Below, in pieces: positions 1-8,457 of a stretch of 64,000 nucleotides of DNA (the stretch's first letter is position 1; every line of letters begins with the position of its first letter). Position numbers and translations under genes: made by a program. This DNA comes from JAFCUW01 sp049898325 (lineage in GTDB: Bacteria > Pseudomonadota > Gammaproteobacteria > Burkholderiales > Burkholderiaceae_D): NCBI RefSeq assembly GCF_049898325.1, contig NZ_JAFCXL010000020.1, positions 35,665 to 99,664 of the forward strand, read 5' to 3'. The notes below the pieces were generated by a model. It ran no database searches. It was not told the origin of the DNA and saw only the letters and a list, made by a program, of their open reading frames with translations.

Positions 1-1
1 C

Positions 2-1162
2 TTGCGCCTGAACCCAGCCGGTTCCGTCCGCAAGCCGCCGATCGACGTCGCTTTTGGCGACACCGCCGATCTGGCCAACACCCTCATTCGCGTGCTCGAC
101 GACGACGGCAATGCCGTCGGTCCGTGGGCGGCCGACGCGGAAAGCGACACCGAGCTGCTGCGCTTCGGCCTGCGCACGATGATGAAAACGCGGATCTTCG
201 ATGCGCGCATGGTCATCGCCCAGCGCCAGAAGAAAATGTCGTTCTATATGACCTCGCTGGGCGAAGAGGCGATCGGCACGGCGCACGCGCTGGCGCTGCG
301 CCCGGGCGACATGAACTTCCCCACCTACCGTCAGCAAAGCCTGCTGATGGCCAACCAGGTCTCGCTGGTCGACATGATCTGCCAGTTGCTCTCGAACGAG
401 CGCGACCCCATGAAAGGGCGCCAGCTGCCGGTCATGTACTCGGTGCGCCAGGCGGGTTTTTTCACCATCTCGGGCAACCTGGCGACCCAGTTCGTGCAGG
501 CGGTCGGCTGGGCAATGGCCTCGGCCATCAAGGGCGACACGAAGATCGCCTCGGCCTGGATCGGCGACGGCGCCACCGCCGAATCGGACTTCAACACCGC
601 CCTCACCTTTGCCAATGTGTACAAGGCGCCGGTGATCCTCAACGTGGTCAACAACCAGTGGGCCATCTCGAGCTACCAGGGCATCGCCGGCGGCGAGAGC
701 GTCACCTTTGCCGCCCGCGGCGTCGGTAGCGGCATCGCTTCGCTGCGCGTCGACGGCAACGATTTCCTGGCCGTGTATGCGGCCTCGAAGTGGGCTGCCG
801 AGCGCGCCCGCGGCAATCTTGGGCCCACCCTGATCGAATGGGTGACCTACCGCGCCGGCCCCCACTCCACCTCCGACGACCCGTCCAAGTACCGGCCTGC
901 CGACGACTGGAGCCACTTCCCGCTGGGCGACCCGATCGCCCGCCTGCGCCGCCACCTGACCAGGCGCGGCTTGTGGTCGGACGACGAGCACACGGCGCTC
1001 GAAGCATCACTGGAAGCGGAAATCATCGCCGCCCAAAAGGAAGCCGAAACCTACGGCACCCTGGCCAACGGCCGGGTGCCCAGCGCCGCATCGATGTTCG
1101 AGGACGTCTATAAAGAGATGCCCGAGCATTTGCGCCGTCAACGCCAGGAACTGGGAGTGTGA
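2..1162 (+). CDS. bkdA1: Branched-chain 2-oxoacid dehydrogenase E1 alpha subunit (5' end outside window)
   Basis: This is the alpha half of the thiamine-diphosphate-dependent E1 component, which decarboxylates branched-chain 2-oxoacids from Val, Leu and Ile breakdown. The visible 386 residues hold the ThDP motif, starting with GDG at visible residues 188-190 and ending with NN at 217-218. The serine-bearing loop YRAGPHSTSDDPSKYR near residue 286 is typical of BkdA1. The frame is open to the window edge. The first visible residues (RLNPAGSVRKPPIDV) match an internal stretch of the Pseudomonas-type protein, which has roughly 25 more residues, so the true start lies upstream and the TTG at position 2 should not be used. 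The stop overlaps the GTG of bkdA2 by 4 bases, so the two E1 chains are translationally coupled. Confidence 0.95.
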   Translation: MRLNPAGSVRKPPIDVAFGDTADLANTLIRVLDDDGNAVGPWAADAESDTELLRFGLRTMMKTRIFDARMVIAQRQKKMSFYMTSLGEEAIGTAHALALRPGDMNFPTYRQQSLLMANQVSLVDMICQLLSNERDPMKGRQLPVMYSVRQAGFFTISGNLATQFVQAVGWAMASAIKGDTKIASAWIGDGATAESDFNTALTFANVYKAPVILNVVNNQWAISSYQGIAGGESVTFAARGVGSGIASLRVDGNDFLAVYAASKWAAERARGNLGPTLIEWVTYRAGPHSTSDDPSKYRPADDWSHFPLGDPIARLRRHLTRRGLWSDDEHTALEASLEAEIIAAQKEAETYGTLANGRVPSAASMFEDVYKEMPEHLRRQRQELGV

Positions 1163-2202
1163 ACGTGAAGCGAGACCTGCAAACCAAAACCACGCCGATG
1201 ACCATGATCCAGGCCTTGCGCTCGGCCATGGACGTCATGCTCGAGCGCGACCCGAACGTGGTCATTTACGGCCAGGACGTCGGCTACTTCGGCGGCGTAT
1301 TTCGCTGCACCGACGGCCTGCAAGTCAAATACGGCAAGAACCGCGTATTCGACGCCCCCATCTCCGAGGGCGGCATCGTCGGCACCGCCGTCGGCATGGC
1401 CGCCTACGGCCTGCGTCCCGTCGTCGAGATCCAGTTCGCCGATTACTTCTACCCGGCCTCCGACCAGATCGTCTCGGAAGCGGCGCGCCTGCGCTACCGC
1501 TCGGCCGGCGAATTCACCGCCTCGATGGTGATCCGCATGCCTTGCGGCGGCGGCATCTACGGCGGCCAGACCCACAGCCAGAGCCCGGAAGCGATGTTCA
1601 CCCACGTGTGCGGCCTGCGCACCGTCATGCCCTCGAACCCCTACGACGCCAAGGGCCTGCTGATCGCCTCGATCGAAAACGACGACCCCGTGATCTTCCT
1701 CGAACCGAAGCGCCTGTATAACGGTCCGTTCGACGGCCACCATGACCAGCCGGTGGTGCCATGGTCGAAGCACCCGATGGGCGAAGTCCCGGACGGCTAT
1801 TACACCGTACCCCTCGATAAGGCCTCCGTGTTCCGCGAAGGCACGGCGCTCACCGTCATCACCTACGGCACCATGGTGTTCGTGGCCGAAGCGGCCGCCA
1901 ACGAAACCGGCATCGACGCCGAGATCATCGACCTGCGTTCGATCTGGCCGCTGGACCTGGACACCATCGTCAATTCCGTCAAGAAGACCGGCCGCTGCGT
2001 CGTCATCCACGAAGCGACCCGCACTTCCGGCTTCGGCGCCGAGCTGACCGCGCTGATACAGGAACACTGCTTTTACCAGCTGGAGGCGCCGATCGAGCGC
2101 GTCGCCGGCTGGGACACGCCCTATCCGCACGCCCAGGAATGGGCCTACTTCCCAGGACCCGACCGGGTCGGGGCAGCCTTCAAACGCGCGATGGGAGCAT
2201 AA
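1159..2202 (+). CDS. bkdA2: Branched-chain 2-oxoacid dehydrogenase E1 beta subunit
   Basis: This is the beta chain of the E1 heterotetramer (347 aa), partner of the preceding gene. Family hallmarks are YGQDVGYFGGVFR near residue 35, APISEGGIVGTAVGMA, the EIQFADYFYPA stretch and the C-terminal HEATRTSGFGAEL. The GTG at 1159 overlaps the alpha-subunit stop, with GGGAG just upstream as ribosome binding site. A second in-frame GTG six bases later is an alternative start. The gene ends 2 bases before the ATG of bkdB. The family is well conserved and the product is cytoplasmic. Nothing is unusual in length or composition. Confidence 0.95.
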   Translation: MNVKRDLQTKTTPMTMIQALRSAMDVMLERDPNVVIYGQDVGYFGGVFRCTDGLQVKYGKNRVFDAPISEGGIVGTAVGMAAYGLRPVVEIQFADYFYPASDQIVSEAARLRYRSAGEFTASMVIRMPCGGGIYGGQTHSQSPEAMFTHVCGLRTVMPSNPYDAKGLLIASIENDDPVIFLEPKRLYNGPFDGHHDQPVVPWSKHPMGEVPDGYYTVPLDKASVFREGTALTVITYGTMVFVAEAAANETGIDAEIIDLRSIWPLDLDTIVNSVKKTGRCVVIHEATRTSGFGAELTALIQEHCFYQLEAPIERVAGWDTPYPHAQEWAYFPGPDRVGAAFKRAMGA

Positions 2203-2204
2203 CG

Positions 2205-3515
2205 ATGGGCGTACATATCATTAAAATGCCCGATCTGGGCGAAGGCATTGCCGAAGTCGAAGTGGTCGCCTGGCGCGTCAAGGTGGGCGACCGCATCGTC
2301 GAAGACCAGGTGCTGGCCGACGTCATGACCGACAAGGCGACGGTCGAAATTCCCTCGCCCGTGCATGGCACCGTGACCGCCCTGGGCGGCGCGCTGGGCC
2401 AGGCGCTGGCGGTGGGCGCCGAGCTGATACGCCTCGAGGTCGAGGGCGAAGGCAATGAGCACCTGTCGCCCAAGGCGCCGGCACGGGCGCCGGTCGCGGC
2501 GAAGGCCGAGGCCCGGGTAGACGCGGTGGCGTCGGCGCCGGTGCCAGCACCAGTGGTGCCGGCGAAAGCGGCGGCGCCCTCGCAGCAGCAGCAGCAGCAG
2601 CAAGCCGCCGTCGCGCCGACCCTGCGCGCCGCCGGTGAAAAACCGCTGGCGCCGCCGGCGGTGCGCCAGCGCGCCTGGGACCTGGGCATTGAACTGCAAT
2701 TCGTCCATGGCAGCGGCCCGGCCGGGCGCATCACCCACGCCGATCTCGATGCCTACGCCGCCCAGCGCGGCAACGGCGGCGGTGCCGGCGGCGGCGACAA
2801 CCGTTACGCCCAGCGCAACGGTGAACACGCGGTGCCCGTCATCGGCCTGCGCCGGAAAATCGCCGAGAAAATGCAGGACGCCAAGCGGCGCATCCCGCAC
2901 TTCAGCTACGTCGAAGAGATCGACGTCACCGAACTCGAAGCCCTGCGCGCCCAGCTCAATGCCGGCTACGGCACTGAACGCGGCAAGCTCACCTTGCTGC
3001 CGCTGCTGATGCGCGCGGTGGTGCTGGCCGCGCGCCGCTACCCCACCGTCAACGCGCGCTACGACGACGAGGCGGGCATCGTCACCCGTTACGATGCCGT
3101 CCACATCGGCATCGCCACCCAGACCGAGCCCGGCCTGATGGTGCCGGTGGTGAAGAACGCCGAGGCGCGCAACCCCTGGTCGAACGCCGCCGAAGTGGCG
3201 CGCCTGGCCGAGGCGGCGCGCCAGGGCAAGGCGCTGCGCGAAGAGCTCTCCGGCTCGACCATCACCATCACCAGCCTGGGCGCGCTGGGCGGCATCGTCA
3301 CCACGCCGGTCATCAATGCGCCGGAAGTGGCCATCGTCGGCGTCAACAAGATGGTCGAGCGGCCGATGGTGCGCGACGGCCAGATCGCCATTCGCAAGAT
3401 GATGAATCTGTCGTCTTCCTTCGATCACCGGGTCGTCGACGGCATGGTCGCGGCCCAGTTCATCCAGGCCATCCGGGGCTATCTCGAATGCCCGGCCACC
3501 CTGTTCGTGGAGTAA
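2205..3515 (+). CDS. bkdB: Dihydrolipoamide acyltransferase E2 of the branched-chain complex
   Basis: This is the E2 core (436 aa), which transfers the acyl group from lipoyl-lysine to CoA. An N-terminal lipoyl domain (about residues 1-78) has the modified lysine in MTDKATVE at K44. A flexible Ala/Pro linker follows, then the E3/E1-binding domain (about 145-182, ending GPAGRITHADLDAY). The catalytic acyltransferase domain carries the active-site signature SFDHRVVDG near the C terminus. The linker contains seven consecutive glutamines encoded by a CAG run at 2583-2603. I chose the ATG at 2205, since it begins directly with the lipoyl domain (MGVHIIKMPDLGEG). A longer in-frame extension from 2139 would overlap bkdA2 and has no domain content. 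Confidence 0.95.
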   Translation: MGVHIIKMPDLGEGIAEVEVVAWRVKVGDRIVEDQVLADVMTDKATVEIPSPVHGTVTALGGALGQALAVGAELIRLEVEGEGNEHLSPKAPARAPVAAKAEARVDAVASAPVPAPVVPAKAAAPSQQQQQQQAAVAPTLRAAGEKPLAPPAVRQRAWDLGIELQFVHGSGPAGRITHADLDAYAAQRGNGGGAGGGDNRYAQRNGEHAVPVIGLRRKIAEKMQDAKRRIPHFSYVEEIDVTELEALRAQLNAGYGTERGKLTLLPLLMRAVVLAARRYPTVNARYDDEAGIVTRYDAVHIGIATQTEPGLMVPVVKNAEARNPWSNAAEVARLAEAARQGKALREELSGSTITITSLGALGGIVTTPVINAPEVAIVGVNKMVERPMVRDGQIAIRKMMNLSSSFDHRVVDGMVAAQFIQAIRGYLECPATLFVE

Positions 3516-3518
3516 TCA

Positions 3519-4919
3519 ATGCGTAGTCAATCAACAACTCTGCTCATCATCGGCGGCGGGCCGGGCGGCTATGTCGCTGCCATCCGCGCCGGCCAGCTGG
3601 GCATCCCCACCATCGTCGTCGAGGGCGAACGCCTGGGCGGCACCTGCCTCAATGTCGGCTGCATTCCATCGAAGGCGCTGATCCACGCCGCCGAGGAGTT
3701 CGACAAGGTGCGCCACTACGCCGACGGCGCCACGCTGGGCATCACCGCCACCGGTGCGCACATCGACATCGCCCGCACGGTGGCCTGGAAGGACGGCATC
3801 GTCAAGCGCCTCACCGGCGGCGTCGGCGCCCTGCTCAAAAAGCACGGCGTGCAAGTGATCAAGGGCTGGGCCCGCGTCATCGACGGCAAGACGGTCGAGG
3901 TGCTCGAAGCGGGCGACGATGAGCCCATTCGCATCAGCTGCGAGCACCTGCTGCTGGCCACGGGTTCGCAGGCGGTCGAGCTGCCCTTCATGCCCTTCGG
4001 CGGCAACGTCGTCTCGGCCACCGAAGCCTTGTCGCCGGCCACCCTGCCGCGCCGCATGGTGGTGGTCGGCGCCGGCTACATTGGCCTCGAACTGGGCACC
4101 GCCTACCGGAAACTGGGGGTGGACGTCACCGTCGTCGAAGCGCTCGACCGGGTGCTGCCCGCCTACGACGCCGAACTGGTGCGCCCCGTCGCCACCGCCC
4201 TGGCCCACCTGGGCATCGAGGTGCGCCTGGCCACCAGTGTGCTCGGGCTGAGCCACGACGGCCAGGCCGTGCGCGTGCGTAACAGCGCCGGCGAGGAGTC
4301 GGCCATCGAAGCGGACCGCGTGCTGGTGGCGGTGGGCCGCAAGCCGGCCACCGCCGGCTGGGGGCTCGAATCGCTGCTGCTGGACATGAACGGGCGCGCC
4401 ATCAAGATCGACGACCAGTGCCGCACCTCGATGCGCAACGTGTGGGCGATCGGCGACCTGGCGGGCGAGCCGATGCTGGCGCACCGGGCGATGGCGCAGG
4501 GCGAGATGGTGGCCGACATCATCGCCGGCAAGAAGCGGCACTTCGCGCCGGCGGCCATGCCGGCCGTGTGCTTTACCGATCCGGAAGTGGTGGTGGTGGG
4601 CCTGTGCCCGCCGGACGCACTGGCGGCGGGCCTCGACTGCATCGTCGCCAGCTTCCCGTTCGCCGCCAATGGCCGCGCCATGACAATCGAGAGCACCGAT
4701 GGTTTCGTGCGCGTGGTGGCACGACGCGACAATCACCTGATCGTCGGCTGGCAGGCGGTGGGCCGGGGCGTGTCGGAACTGTCGGCGGCGTTCTCGCAGT
4801 CGATCGAACTGGGCGCCTTGCTCGAAGACGTGGCCGGCACCATCCATGCCCATCCCACCCTCGGTGAAGCGGTGCAGGAAGCGGCCTTGCGGGCGCTGGG
4901 GCACGCGCTGCATATCTAA
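3519..4919 (+). CDS. lpdV: Dihydrolipoyl dehydrogenase E3 of the bkd operon
   Basis: This flavoprotein (466 aa) reoxidises dihydrolipoamide with NAD+. The FAD motif GGGPGG is at residues 12-17. The redox disulfide is C43 and C48 in GTCLNVGCIPSK. A second dinucleotide motif, GAGYIGLELG, follows mid-protein, and the AIGDLAGEPMLAHRA segment binds FAD. The catalytic base is the His of HPTLGEA near the C terminus. It starts 3 bases after bkdB and is the last gene of the operon. An operon-specific E3 (LpdV-like) rather than the pyruvate complex E3 is inferred from its position. Confidence 0.95.
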   Translation: MRSQSTTLLIIGGGPGGYVAAIRAGQLGIPTIVVEGERLGGTCLNVGCIPSKALIHAAEEFDKVRHYADGATLGITATGAHIDIARTVAWKDGIVKRLTGGVGALLKKHGVQVIKGWARVIDGKTVEVLEAGDDEPIRISCEHLLLATGSQAVELPFMPFGGNVVSATEALSPATLPRRMVVVGAGYIGLELGTAYRKLGVDVTVVEALDRVLPAYDAELVRPVATALAHLGIEVRLATSVLGLSHDGQAVRVRNSAGEESAIEADRVLVAVGRKPATAGWGLESLLLDMNGRAIKIDDQCRTSMRNVWAIGDLAGEPMLAHRAMAQGEMVADIIAGKKRHFAPAAMPAVCFTDPEVVVVGLCPPDALAAGLDCIVASFPFAANGRAMTIESTDGFVRVVARRDNHLIVGWQAVGRGVSELSAAFSQSIELGALLEDVAGTIHAHPTLGEAVQEAALRALGHALHI

Positions 4920-4952
4920 GCGGTCAGGCGCGCTGCGCGCTGCTTGTCCACC

Positions 4953-4986
4953 ATCCCGGCCGCACGAACTTCGTCGTGGCCGGGAT
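4953..4986 (+). terminator. Hairpin after the bkd operon
   Basis: Perfect 9-bp arms ATCCCGGCC (4953-4961) and GGCCGGGAT (4978-4986) lie 34 bases after lpdV, with additional pairing in the loop (ACGA/TCGT). No T-run follows, so it may be a weak terminator or an RNA 3'-end stabiliser. It is the only structure seen in the 265-bp gap before the next gene apart from the promoter-like elements at 5114-5144. Confidence 0.45.
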
Positions 4987-5113
4987 CGTCTCCCCCGCAT
5001 TGACGCGTCGATTTGCTGCCATCCGGGCCCGCTTCGTTGGGCATGGCGTTCTCCCGCATCAACGATGGCGCGTGGCGCCCGGCAGGCCCTGCGCACTTGT
5101 CCTATGCAGATGG

Positions 5114-5144
5114 TATAAAATTAACAATAACAGTTGTGACAACT
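5114..5144 (+). promoter_or_regulatory. AT-rich -10-like element and 13-bp palindrome
   Basis: In very GC-rich surroundings there is a TATAAAAT stretch (5114-5121), followed by a perfect odd palindrome AGTTGT-G-ACAACT (5132-5144). The following gene starts 40 bases later and encodes a small DNA-binding-like protein, so autoregulation is a plausible inference. No convincing -35 element is placed 16-18 bp upstream. Confidence 0.35.
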
Positions 5145-5184
5145 CCCGCGCAGGAGTACCTTGGCATTTTCAGCGGAGGACACC

Positions 5185-5493
5185 ATGAACGAAGCTGTCG
5201 GCATGCCGGTACCGGTCGCTTACGACCCCAACCATTTTATTGATCAGCTGGCCAAGCGGCTACGGGCCAAGAACGACGCCGCCCTGTGCCGCATGCTGGG
5301 CGTCGAGCCGCCCCTGCTGAGCAAGATCCGCCACCGCCGGCTGGCAGTCGGTGCGCCGCTCCTGATCCGCGTGCACGAGGTCACCGGCATGGCCATCGCC
5401 GACCTGCGCCAGTTGCTGGGCGACCGCCGCCGCACCTACCGCATCGGCGAAGGGCTGGGCAACAAGGCGCTGGTGCGCGCCAACCTGGTCTAA
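5185..5493 (+). CDS. Small HTH-like regulator, 102 aa
   Basis: This short basic protein has a central segment (AKRLRAKNDAALCRMLGVEPPLLSKIRHRRLAVGAPLLIRVHEVTG) that reads like a lambda-repressor/Cro-type helix-turn-helix: the helix pair with LLSKIRHRR would be recognition. I do not recognise a named family. I chose the ATG at 5185, which has GGAGGA (5175-5180) at good spacing. A TTG at 5161 would also be in frame but has no ribosome binding site. Its stop overlaps, tail to tail, the stop of the minus-strand glycoamylase gene. The palindrome at 5132-5144 could be its operator. Confidence 0.7.
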   Translation: MNEAVGMPVPVAYDPNHFIDQLAKRLRAKNDAALCRMLGVEPPLLSKIRHRRLAVGAPLLIRVHEVTGMAIADLRQLLGDRRRTYRIGEGLGNKALVRANLV

Positions 5494-6806
5494 AGCCCAG
5501 CGAGCCAGCCGCCCTTGAAACCGGCCCGGCGCAGCCCGCTTTGCACGTGGGCGCAGCCGCGCATCAGGCCCCAGATGAAGTCGCTGCGGTGATTGTCGAT
5601 CATCACCACCGTCGGCCCTTCGTTGATGCCGAAGTGATAGGCGGACACCCAGCCGATGTCGCTGTCGGCCTCGTCGTGCTGAAACGTGGCGGAAAACGAG
5701 GCCTTGAAGCCGTAGGGATTGACGGCGCGTAGCTTGAGCTTGCAAAAGGCCTCGATGGTGGGGATCACGATTTCCGGGGCGAATGGCAGCGAGGCGACCA
5801 CCGCCCACGGCGCCAGCGTGCCGTCGTCGGGGCCGTAGGGCACGCCACGCGCAATATAGTCGTAAAACACGCGCTGCTCGCCGGCGATGGTTTTCTTGAC
5901 GGGCCCGGGCCCGTCGCTGGCCGTCACGCCCCAACTCCACTGGCCGTAACGCTCGAAATGGTAGGGATTGTGGATGGCGTAGCGCTGCTGCACATGGGTG
6001 GCGCGGCGGCTGTTTTCGAAATAATCGATGCCGCGCGCGGCCATGAAGCTGTCCTGGATGCCCCGGAAATCGATCCACACGTGCGACAACTGGTGAATGA
6101 ACAGGGGGCCGGCGTACACGTATTCGATGCCGTACACGGTTTTCCACTGGTAGCCGGTCAGCCAGGCCTCGTAACTGGCGGGGTCGATCGGGTAGGTCGG
6201 TGAGCCGAGCGCGAGGATGTACAGGATCAGCGCTTCGTCGTAGCCTTTCCAGTGATACGGCAAGAAACCGCTTCGCGGCTTCCAGCCGTGGCACAGCAGG
6301 GGCGGATTGCCGGGCGCCGCATCGCGCATCCACTGCCAGTCGACGCGCCGGTACAACATCTCGGCCAGCGTGCGAATTTCCGTCTCGGCGGCGTCCTCTC
6401 CCGTGAAATAGGCGGCCGCCGTCAGCACGCCCGCCATCAGCAGCGCCGTGTCGACGCTCGACAGTTCGCTGTTAAACGCGCGCTCGCCGCTCTCCATATC
6501 GAGGAAGTGGTAATAGAAACCCTTGTAGCCGCTGTCCTTCAGGCCCCTGCCCTGGCGGCTGCCGGCAAAGAAGCGCAAGGTGGCCAGCGTGCGCGCCCTC
6601 GCATGGGTGCGAGACATCATGGCGCGCTCGACGCCGATGGGATAAATGGTCAGCGCCAGGCCCACCGCGGCGATGCTGGCCGGCCAGTCGGGCGCCGTCT
6701 TGTCGCGCACCAGGCCGTTGGCCTCGTTCGCTTCAACGAGAAAATAGGCGAACGATTCCTGTTGCAGGCTCGTCAGCAGTTCGTCGTGGCCGGCGTCAAG
6801 GGGCAT
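5490..6806 (-). CDS. Glycoamylase-like family protein (PF10091 type)
   Basis: The protein (438 aa) matches the glucoamylase-like (alpha/alpha)6-barrel family. Signature stretches are GYKGFYYHFLDMESGER near residue 93, the acidic SSVDTALLMAG, GYDEALILYILALGSPT and the C-terminal GQWSWGVTASDGPG region. Enzymes with this domain act on beta-glucans or other glycans, but the true substrate is unknown. No signal peptide or lipobox is visible at the N terminus (MPLDAGHDELLTSLQQESFAYFL), which is unusual since many relatives are exported, so either a cytoplasmic role or a missed upstream start is possible. It is monocistronic: the MFS gene upstream on the same strand is separated by a strong terminator. 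Confidence 0.85.
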   Translation of the reverse strand: MPLDAGHDELLTSLQQESFAYFLVEANEANGLVRDKTAPDWPASIAAVGLALTIYPIGVERAMMSRTHARARTLATLRFFAGSRQGRGLKDSGYKGFYYHFLDMESGERAFNSELSSVDTALLMAGVLTAAAYFTGEDAAETEIRTLAEMLYRRVDWQWMRDAAPGNPPLLCHGWKPRSGFLPYHWKGYDEALILYILALGSPTYPIDPASYEAWLTGYQWKTVYGIEYVYAGPLFIHQLSHVWIDFRGIQDSFMAARGIDYFENSRRATHVQQRYAIHNPYHFERYGQWSWGVTASDGPGPVKKTIAGEQRVFYDYIARGVPYGPDDGTLAPWAVVASLPFAPEIVIPTIEAFCKLKLRAVNPYGFKASFSATFQHDEADSDIGWVSAYHFGINEGPTVVMIDNHRSDFIWGLMRGCAHVQSGLRRAGFKGGWLAGL

Positions 6807-6869
6807 CGGCCCGCCACGGTTGCGGGTAGAAAGTAGGCATCGCGCTCAGAAAGAATATGCAGCCACCAA

Positions 6870-6933
6870 AATAACAGGGGCCGGCGGCCCCAGCTGTTCG
6901 CTAACGAACAGTGGGAGCGCCGGCCCCTGCTAT
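6870..6933 (-). terminator. Strong two-part terminator hairpin of the MFS gene
   Basis: A perfect outer stem (CAGGGGCCGGCG at 6875-6886 with CGCCGGCCCCTG at 6918-6929) encloses a perfect inner stem (CTGTTCG at 6894-6900 with CGAACAG at 6905-6911, loop of 4). Read leftward, it is followed by a T-rich tail (GTTATTTT), so it terminates the minus-strand MFS transcript. It also has T-rich sequence on the other side. Confidence 0.85.
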
Positions 6934-6945
6934 TTATCGCGGTGC

Positions 6946-8289
6946 TCAGTCGCGGATGTCGAGCGCGCGGTTCAGGCTCAGTGCGCCCAGCGAGCAGGCG
7001 GCGCCCGACAGCAGGTACAGGCCCACATACACGAGGCCGAAGTGCGCTGCCAGGCCCAGCGCCACCAGCGGGGCGAAACCGGCACCCACCAGCCACGACA
7101 GGTCGGAGGTGTAGGCCGCGCCCGAATAGCGGAACCGGGTGGGAAAATTCGACGTGACGGCGCCCGCGGCCTGGCCATACGACAGGCCCAGCAGCAGGAA
7201 ACCGATCAGCACGAAGGTGTTTTCGCCCGATTCGCCGCCACCCATCATCGATGGCACGAAGAAGCTGAACACGGCGATGAGCGCCGCGAGCGTGCCCAGC
7301 GTGGTGCGCCGGCCGACTTTGTCGGCGATCAGGCCGGAGGCGACGATGCCGACGGCGGCCAGGACCGCGCCGAACATTTGCAGTTGCAGGAAGTCGGTAA
7401 TCGAGCGGGGCGAAAACAGGCGGATCCACGACAGCGGGAACACGGTGACGACGTGGAACAGCGCGTAACTGGCCAGGGCTGCCAGCGCGCCGATGACGAC
7501 ATTGCGGCCTTGCGAGCGCGACAGTTCGCCAAACGGGGTCGGCTGCAATTCACGGTCTTCCAGCAAATGCGAGTATTCATTGGTGGCCACCAGGCGCAAG
7601 CGGGCAAACAGCGCGACGACGTTGATGGCGAAAGCAACATAGAACGGATAGCGCCAGCCCCAGTCAAGAAATTCGCCCATGCTGACGGTCGAGAGCAAGT
7701 ACCAGAACACGCCGGCGGCGATGACGAAGCCGACCGGGGCGCCCAACTGGCCCAGCATGGCGTACCAGCCGCGCCGGTCGGCCGGGGCGTTCAGTGCCAG
7801 CAGCGACGGCAAGCCGTCCCACGAGCCGCCCAGGGCCAGGCCCTGGCCCACCCGCAGCAGGGCCAGCAGGACGATGGCGGTGCTGCCCTGCTGGGCATAG
7901 GTCGGCAGCAGCGCGATGCCGCAGGTGGACACGCCCAGCAACAGCAGCGCGCCGGTCAGCTTGGCTTCGCGCCCCATGCGGCGCTGCACGGCCATCGAGA
8001 TGGCGGTGCCGATGGGACGGGCGATGAAGGCCAGCGCGAACACGGCGAACGCGTACAAGGTGCCCTGCAGCGGATCGACGAAAGGGAAAAACACGGCGGG
8101 AAACACCAGCACCGAGGCGATGGCGTAGACGAAAAAGTCAAAATACTCGGAGGCGCGGCCGATCACCACGCCGACGGCGATTTCACCGGGCGAAATGTGG
8201 GAATGGTCATCGTGATCGTTGCGCTCGATCTGGTGAGGCGCAGGATTGAGGGCAGTGACGGCGCCCTGGGGGGTGTTAATGGTAGACAT
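6946..8289 (-). CDS. MFS transporter, metabolite:H+ symporter-like
   Basis: This is a 447-aa inner-membrane carrier of 12 predicted helices. The N-terminal half shows the MHS-type entry sequence (VVIGRASEYFDFFVYAIASVLVFPAVFFP), then the loop 2-3 motif equivalent ARPIGTAISMAVQRRMGREAKL. A second conserved loop, ADKVGRRTTLGTLA, follows mid-protein. The family carries dicarboxylates, shikimate, betaine and similar solutes by proton symport, and the substrate here cannot be read off. The N terminus is His/Asp-rich (NDHDDHSH). The ATG has AGGAG at 8297-8301 (minus strand). A near-consensus promoter and a palindromic operator candidate lie directly upstream. Confidence 0.88.
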   Translation of the reverse strand: MSTINTPQGAVTALNPAPHQIERNDHDDHSHISPGEIAVGVVIGRASEYFDFFVYAIASVLVFPAVFFPFVDPLQGTLYAFAVFALAFIARPIGTAISMAVQRRMGREAKLTGALLLLGVSTCGIALLPTYAQQGSTAIVLLALLRVGQGLALGGSWDGLPSLLALNAPADRRGWYAMLGQLGAPVGFVIAAGVFWYLLSTVSMGEFLDWGWRYPFYVAFAINVVALFARLRLVATNEYSHLLEDRELQPTPFGELSRSQGRNVVIGALAALASYALFHVVTVFPLSWIRLFSPRSITDFLQLQMFGAVLAAVGIVASGLIADKVGRRTTLGTLAALIAVFSFFVPSMMGGGESGENTFVLIGFLLLGLSYGQAAGAVTSNFPTRFRYSGAAYTSDLSWLVGAGFAPLVALGLAAHFGLVYVGLYLLSGAACSLGALSLNRALDIRD

Positions 8290-8343
8290 GAATGATCTCC
8301 TGCGAAGGGTTATGTTACTTTCATACTACAACGCCTGATCGCC

Positions 8344-8371
8344 AGCATAGCGCACTCCACCGCGCTGTCAA
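8344..8371 (-). promoter_or_regulatory. Sigma70-type promoter of the MFS gene
   Basis: On the minus strand a perfect -35 TTGACA (plus-strand 8366-8371) is followed after 16 bp by -10 TATGCT (8344-8349). The start codon is 55 bp further on. This is the best sigma70 match I saw in the window. Confidence 0.7.
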
Positions 8372-8375
8372 CAAA

Positions 8376-8394
8376 ATAGGACAATTTGTCCTAT
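8376..8394. promoter_or_regulatory. 19-bp perfect palindrome, operator candidate
   Basis: ATAGGACAA (8376-8384), a central T, and TTGTCCTAT (8386-8394) form perfect 9-bp arms. It begins 4 bp upstream of the MFS -35 box and lies 63 bp before the cyoA start, so it could serve either transcription unit. GntR-family and similar dimeric regulators bind sites of this shape, but I cannot name the regulator. Confidence 0.6.
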
Positions 8395-8457
8395 CGCAAG
8401 GATCATCCGAAACGGGTACAGTGGCATCTTCCGCTCACTCCATTTGCCCACTACCGC

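Noticed and set aside
5097..5119. TTGTCC/TATAAA as sigma70 promoter
   Set aside because: The spacing is only 11 bp, too short for a functional promoter.
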